From Dehalococcoidia bacterium (lineage in GTDB: Bacteria; Chloroflexota; Dehalococcoidia; Dehalococcoidales; Fen-1064): a stretch of 8,915 nucleotides of DNA. The notes below the pieces were generated by a model. The model was not told where the DNA came from. It saw nothing but the letters and a program-made list of their open reading frames with translations, and made no database searches. A program made the translations under genes and the position numbers. The DNA lies in the NCBI GenBank assembly GCA_011192055.1, contig DUES01000214.1:1-8915 (forward strand), read 5' to 3'. Shown piece after piece: positions 5,744 through 8,915 of this stretch; positions within the stretch are counted from its first letter, which is position 1, and each line of letters begins with the position of its first letter.

Positions 5744-6785
5744 ATCCTGCGGGTTCTTCGCCTATGGCAAGCCGACACAGGTCACTCATATAAATCGGCC
5801 TTATACCCCTTCGGGAGACCATTCCGGCCATAGTGTTGTAGCAGGCCGGACAGTTAAAAACGCAGACCTCGGTACCGGCATTTACCATATCGTCGATATT
5901 TTGCTGCTGCACATCGGCAGCGCGGAGTCGACTTCCTTCCCTTCGCTGTCCCTGTATTGTACCTCCGCAGCACAGGGCGTTTTCATCAACGTACTCCCTG
6001 TCTACACTTTGTGCTCCTATCAGGTCGAAGATATCCCGAACAAAATGGTGCTTGTCCGCAGAGAGCCGGGAAGAACAGGGACGCTGATAGGCGATCTTCA
6101 TATTAAGTGGCTGTATCTCGTCCCTGAGTTCGTTCAGTTTATTGTACAGATACTCAAAGAGATGGACCGGTTTGAACGGCACTTCGATGCCCACCGCGGA
6201 GCAGTATGAAGTATAGGTACCGTAACATTCATCATGGAAGAACACTATCTCTCCGGCACCGTGTTTGGCAATGGTCTCTATGATTCCCGGCAGTCTCTCC
6301 TTTATCACGGAAGTGCGCGCGTAGTGCAGGTACATGAGCTGACAGAAGTAGTGAAACATCTTCCGCGGGTCTTCCGATATTACAGAAAACCCGTCGAAGA
6401 GCTTCCCCTGTACCAGATACATCAGGTCTGAGAAAACACCCATGCACAGGGCTGGTTCTTTGGCCTCCACAATCTCCGGTTCTCCCCGGAAAGGGATACC
6501 CGTTTGTACGCCCCGCTTGATGAGAGGGTACGGGAGAGGTGGTACATCAAGGTTCTCCTGTTGCTCTACAATCAGGTAGAATGGATGGTTGCCCATCGGG
6601 CAATATTCTTCACAGGCATAACAGGTCACACAATCGTGCAGCACAAAGGAGTCTTCGCCATTGGCTATCTTTGTGATTTCCGTTTTCGCCGTTTCTCTGT
6701 CAATGTCCATATACTGACATCTGGTCAGACAATCGTTGGTCTCGCATGACAGACAGGTGCTGGCATCGAACTTGAGCTCAAACAC
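5736..6785 (-). CDS. CCG-domain (HdrD-like) iron-sulfur protein, 349 aa
   Basis: This first gene of the operon encodes another soluble Fe-S protein, built like the 393-residue one but clearly diverged. Two cubane-type motifs lie at the N-terminus: C11-x2-C14-x4-C19-x3-C23 and C52-x2-C55-x2-C58-x3-C62-P. A complete CCG module follows at the C-terminus: PC at 236-237, C272-C273-GG and C312-x2-C315 (NCPACYN). The segment between them (about 110-200) should be the first CCG module. It keeps C114, C148 and C187 (HDECYGTY) but has no CC pair, so it probably does not bind a standard noncubane cluster. The start is GTG at 6785, chosen because AGGAGGTG (6798-6791) lies at ideal distance and the next in-frame ATG is codon 26. 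A promoter lies about 57 nt upstream. Its end overlaps the ribosome binding site of the FAD gene. Confidence 0.85.
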   Translation of the reverse strand: MFELKFDASTCLSCETNDCLTRCQYMDIDRETAKTEITKIANGEDSFVLHDCVTCYACEEYCPMGNHPFYLIVEQQENLDVPPLPYPLIKRGVQTGIPFRGEPEIVEAKEPALCMGVFSDLMYLVQGKLFDGFSVISEDPRKMFHYFCQLMYLHYARTSVIKERLPGIIETIAKHGAGEIVFFHDECYGTYTSYCSAVGIEVPFKPVHLFEYLYNKLNELRDEIQPLNMKIAYQRPCSSRLSADKHHFVRDIFDLIGAQSVDREYVDENALCCGGTIQGQRREGSRLRAADVQQQNIDDMVNAGTEVCVFNCPACYNTMAGMVSRRGIRPIYMSDLCRLAIGEEPAGWR

Positions 6786-6790
6786 TGTTT

Positions 6791-6798
6791 CACCTCCT
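6791..6798 (-). promoter_or_regulatory. Shine-Dalgarno deciding the GTG start of the operon
   Basis: AGGAGGTG on the minus strand is close to a perfect anti-16S match. Its AGGAGG core ends 7 nt before GTG 6785. It fixes the start of the first Fe-S gene at GTG and rules out the downstream ATG at codon 26. Confidence 0.8.
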
Positions 6799-6841
6799 CG
6801 TATGAATTTTGGCCTACCTGGGATATGCCGTGAGCTAGCTT

Positions 6842-6870
6842 ATATTACCGTCGTAGATGTGGTACGTCAA
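6842..6870 (-). promoter_or_regulatory. Sigma70-type promoter of the five-gene redox operon
   Basis: Reading the minus strand, TTGACG (6870-6865) is separated by exactly 17 bases from TAATAT (6847-6842). This matches the -35 consensus at 5 of 6 positions and the -10 at 4 of 6. Transcription would start near 6835 and leave a leader of about 50 nt before GTG 6785, too short for a typical riboswitch. An alternative -10 (TATAAG, 6844-6839) has a 20-base spacer and is less likely. The location, directly upstream of the first gene, supports it as the operon promoter. Confidence 0.6.
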
Positions 6871-6873
6871 GGG

Positions 6874-6909
6874 GTTGCGGGACAACGGCTAGCCTAGCAC
6901 ACTGTTGTG
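6874..6909. promoter_or_regulatory. Possible operator repeats upstream of the -35 box
   Basis: Two short inverted repeats sit 4 and 28 bases upstream of the -35 hexamer: GTTG-N5-CAAC (6874-6886) and CACA-N4-TGTG (6898-6909). Their place suits an activator or repressor site for the redox operon. Half-sites of four bases occur easily by chance, so this is a pointer only. Confidence 0.15.
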
Positions 6910-7062
6910 TTACTGGACCAAGAACGAAGGTTTTACCAGTTGCACTATGCGCGGTTGGCTGGACAATTTGTTAGGGCTTCGTAACAATACAGGTGACCTG
7001 GGATGTCAATAGTGGACACAATACCCTTCAGGGACTCTACTGGCCCATTCCCCCTGTCAAAC

Positions 7063-7090
7063 CACCATTCAGTGCCCAGAGTGAACGGTG
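7063..7090 (-). terminator. Hairpin just after the Kelch gene stop codon
   Basis: Starting 8 bases after the stop codon at 7098, the minus-strand RNA can pair CACCGUUCA (7090-7082) with UGAAUGGUG (7071-7063) around a 10-base loop. This gives nine pairs including one G-U. That pair would be an A-C mismatch in plus-strand RNA, so the structure fits the minus direction. The following bases (GTTTGACA) make a poor U-tract. The hairpin may be a weak intrinsic terminator or a 3'-end stabiliser that separates the Kelch transcript from the redox operon. Confidence 0.4.
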
Positions 7091-7097
7091 CAACCTC

Positions 7098-8915
7098 TTA
7101 CTTATTACTCCTGGTGAGGCTCCAGCTCTTAAACTTGTAAGTATAGTAAACACCGGAAGGGTCCCCCGAATAAAGAGGACCTTGCGTGGTCACAGCAACC
7201 CAGGTTTTGTCCTGGATACCAGGGTCAAGGCTGTTTGACAGCGTCCTACCGTCAGAGCTCACATGGAGAGCACCCGCGCGGTTCTCCGTCAAGAGGGAGG
7301 CACCGTCGGGAAAGAGGACTGCAACTCCCATGCCATCCTGGGAAGGGTTTATAGGCGTGGTGGGAGGCTCCGCAGGCATCACTGCTACTGAGCCAAAAGA
7401 AGGCGTAATACCAGCCAGTCCGGTACCAAAGCTGGCGTCGCTGCAGATGACCTCCGTGATTTCAAGAGTGGTTATCCCAGATACGGTGGCTATATGCTTA
7501 AAGGTCACAGTGAGCCTGAAGACATCGGTAATCCATTCGCCTTCTACCCAGTTGCCTTTTCCGTCAGGCTTGTGCTCCTGGTACTCATAAGTGAACATGC
7601 CTATGTAGGTCCCGTCGTATACCGACTTGCCCATTCCTGCAGGCGGTATGACAGGCTCAGTCCCGGTGGGAGGAGCAACTTCGGTAGCGGGGACGCCAGC
7701 GATGGTAATAACGAACTGGCTTGTAATGGTCTGGCCTGACACATCAGTGAACGTGACCGTAACCGTGGCTGTGCCCGGGCCTGCCCCCTTCACAAGGCCG
7801 GTTGAGCTTACTGTGGCAATACCGGAATCACTCGAACTCCAGGTGTAAAGTGCCCCGCTGACTTCATTATCAGACGCATCACCTGTCGCTACGGCGGTGA
7901 GCTGCAAAGTATAATCCGTACAGAGGCTCGCGGACGCCGCTTTTATGCTGATATCTCTCACCGGTGTTGCCGGAAGGCCGTTTGCATTTCTCAGCGCCCA
8001 TACATCGTTTACGAGGTTCCAGTTTCCGGTATTCCCGCCAAAGATTATCATCCTGTTCTTTGCGCTACCCGTATAAACTGCGGAATGAGAGACCCTTCCC
8101 TTAGGACAGGGTCTTCCGGCATCATACTCAGCCCATGAAGATGTTGTTTCTCCCGGGTTTGTCAATACCCACACGTCATCCCTTACGTAATTGTCGGTAC
8201 CACCACCGGCAAAAACAACCATTCTCTTACTCGCACTGTCAAATATGGCTGTGTGTCCAGACCTTGCAGGAGGCTTATCCAGGGTGTTTAGCTGGCTCCA
8301 TGCAGGCGTGCCACCAGTGCCGTTGGCATTGGACAGAATCCAGGTGTCATTGGTCCGTCCGGATGATTCAGGAGAATAGGCTGTTGATGTATTCCCACCG
8401 AATACTATCAGGCGATTACGTGCAGCATCATAGACTGCTGACGCGTCTCTACGGGCTGTCGGCAGGGTCCCTGCCGGATTTAACTTATGCCAGGAGGGGT
8501 TACTCGTCACATCGCGGATTGTCCATGTTTCGTTATACAAAGTCCCTGCGGAGCTTGAATAAGCGCCACCACCAAAGAGTATGAGCGTGTCACTGGTTTC
8601 ATCATAAGCACCAGCCATATGCGCACGAGCCGTTGGCGGGGTCCCATCAATAGCCAGCTTGCTCCAGTTCGAAGTATCGTCCTGAAGACCATTGGCATTG
8701 GTAAGCCCCCACAGGTCCATTTGTATCTTGTTACTGCTATCCACTCCTCCAAATACAACCGACATGTTTTTGGATGAGTTATAAGCGGCAACTACTGAGT
8801 GTCTCGCCGTTGGTATTGTGCCGGCGGTAGACAGGTATATCCATGATGAAGTGCCGTTCGTACCTGAAGCGCCGGTTAATACCCACGAATCGTTGAAATA
8901 TTCGGAACTGCTTCT
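7098..8915 (-). CDS. Kelch-propeller protein with Ig-like domain, 5' end outside window
   Basis: The frame is open from the window edge to TAA 7100-7098, giving 605 visible residues. The ATG at 8765 lies inside a repeat and is not the start. Residues 1-310 or so are Kelch-type repeats with the double glycine after a hydrophobic strand (VVFGG, LILFGGG, LIVFGG, VVFAGGG, MIIFGG) and a following NDxWxL strand. Next comes a bacterial Ig-like (Big_2) domain (about 321-407) with YTWSSSDSGIATVSSTGLV and GTATVTVTFT. A Pro/Thr-rich linker (about 408-428) and a C-terminal domain of about 176 residues follow. That domain, beginning YDGTYIGMFTYEYQ, I do not recognise. The composition (many Ser, Thr, Gly, Asn; few Cys) and the Ig domain suggest a secreted or surface protein. 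A signal peptide would be outside the window. No anchor is visible at the C-terminus. The role may be binding of carbohydrate or protein, which is inference only. Confidence 0.88.
   Translation of the reverse strand, partial: RSSSEYFNDSWVLTGASGTNGTSSWIYLSTAGTIPTARHSVVAAYNSSKNMSVVFGGVDSSNKIQMDLWGLTNANGLQDDTSNWSKLAIDGTPPTARAHMAGAYDETSDTLILFGGGAYSSSAGTLYNETWTIRDVTSNPSWHKLNPAGTLPTARRDASAVYDAARNRLIVFGGNTSTAYSPESSGRTNDTWILSNANGTGGTPAWSQLNTLDKPPARSGHTAIFDSASKRMVVFAGGGTDNYVRDDVWVLTNPGETTSSWAEYDAGRPCPKGRVSHSAVYTGSAKNRMIIFGGNTGNWNLVNDVWALRNANGLPATPVRDISIKAASASLCTDYTLQLTAVATGDASDNEVSGALYTWSSSDSGIATVSSTGLVKGAGPGTATVTVTFTDVSGQTITSQFVITIAGVPATEVAPPTGTEPVIPPAGMGKSVYDGTYIGMFTYEYQEHKPDGKGNWVEGEWITDVFRLTVTFKHIATVSGITTLEITEVICSDASFGTGLAGITPSFGSVAVMPAEPPTTPINPSQDGMGVAVLFPDGASLLTENRAGALHVSSDGRTLSNSLDPGIQDKTWVAVTTQGPLYSGDPSGVYYTYKFKSWSLTRSNK
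7980..8915 (-). repeat. Kelch repeat array, five double-glycine motifs plus partial units
   Basis: Protein repeats of about 55-62 residues (165-186 bases) recur at least five times. Each has the order: DxWxL strand, a loop with NANG or a similar sequence, W-x-x-L, a P-x-x-R segment (often PTAR), AxYD-like strand, then V/I-FGG. The NANG loop appears in alternate units (at about 8692, 8330 and 7980). At DNA level the units are diverged, so this is an old array rather than a recent tandem duplication. A closed propeller usually needs six or seven blades, so at least one more is expected beyond base 8915. Confidence 0.8.

Larger units (their letters stand above)
6786..7097. other. Intergenic region between Kelch gene and redox operon
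   Basis: This 312-base stretch lies between two minus-strand genes. From the Kelch side it holds a 9-bp hairpin just after the Kelch stop codon, an 11-base palindrome CAGGTGACCTG (6990-7000), two short inverted repeats (CACA-N4-TGTG at 6898-6909 and GTTG-N5-CAAC at 6874-6886), the operon promoter and the Shine-Dalgarno. The middle part (about 6910-7060) shows no convincing gene on either strand. A short plus-strand frame at 6901-6981 lacks a credible start and ribosome site. Confidence 0.6.

Noticed and set aside
6786..6841. Riboswitch or attenuator in the operon leader
   Set aside because: The predicted leader is only about 50 nt and shows no long stem or leader peptide.
6993..7238. An 81-codon plus-strand frame across the end of the Kelch gene
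   Set aside because: Half of it is antisense to the conserved Kelch protein C-terminus, and no ribosome binding site or domain is visible.
8135..8584. A 149-codon plus-strand frame opposite the Kelch repeats
   Set aside because: Repeated blade sequence creates long antisense frames. The minus-strand frame explains the region fully.

Overview
The window looks like part of an anaerobic bacterial chromosome with moderate GC. No rRNA, tRNA, CRISPR array or insertion sequence was seen. Strong Shine-Dalgarno sequences (AGGAGGTG, GGAGGTGA, GGGAGGT), one GTG start and soluble HdrD/GlcF-type iron-sulfur proteins beside EtfAB would suit an anaerobe such as a Chloroflexota (Dehalococcoidia-like), Desulfobacterota or Firmicutes-like lineage. 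This taxonomic guess rests on gene content only and is weak.

Layout. (1) Bases 2-1093, plus strand: two adjacent half-size membrane permeases of the COG0701/UPF0718 type, the first cut by the window edge. (2) Bases 1094-1435: a visibly AT-rich convergent gap. It holds a start-less minus-strand ORF fragment that may be the remnant of a lost gene, and a weak terminator candidate behind etfA. (3) Bases 1436-6785, minus strand: a compact five-gene redox operon. In transcription order it encodes a CCG-domain Fe-S protein (349 aa), an FAD-linked oxidoreductase (452 aa), a second CCG-domain Fe-S protein (393 aa), EtfB and EtfA. The junctions are 4 nt, a 1-nt TGATG overlap, 1 nt and 0 nt, so the proteins are probably made in matched amounts and form one complex. 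(4) Bases 6786-7097: an intergenic region with a good sigma70-type promoter for the operon and a hairpin behind the next gene. (5) Bases 7098-8915, minus strand: the C-terminal 605 residues of a large Kelch-propeller protein with a bacterial Ig-like domain and an unrecognised C-terminal domain, probably exported. Its start is outside the window.

How the genes may work together. The FAD subunit should oxidise (or reduce) an organic substrate, probably an alcohol or 2-hydroxy acid. The two Fe-S proteins and the ETF would carry electrons to or from another carrier (NAD(H), ferredoxin, an acyl-CoA dehydrogenase or quinone). The parts list resembles GlcD/GlcF glycolate oxidase combined with the EtfAB-linked lactate dehydrogenase of acetogens (LctBCD). 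It differs in having two GlcF/HdrD-like subunits, each with only one intact CCG motif, and an FAD subunit that lacks the histidine-rich metal motif of GlcD and lactate dehydrogenases. This operon is the most interesting object in the window. Its substrate and its electron partner cannot be read from the sequence.
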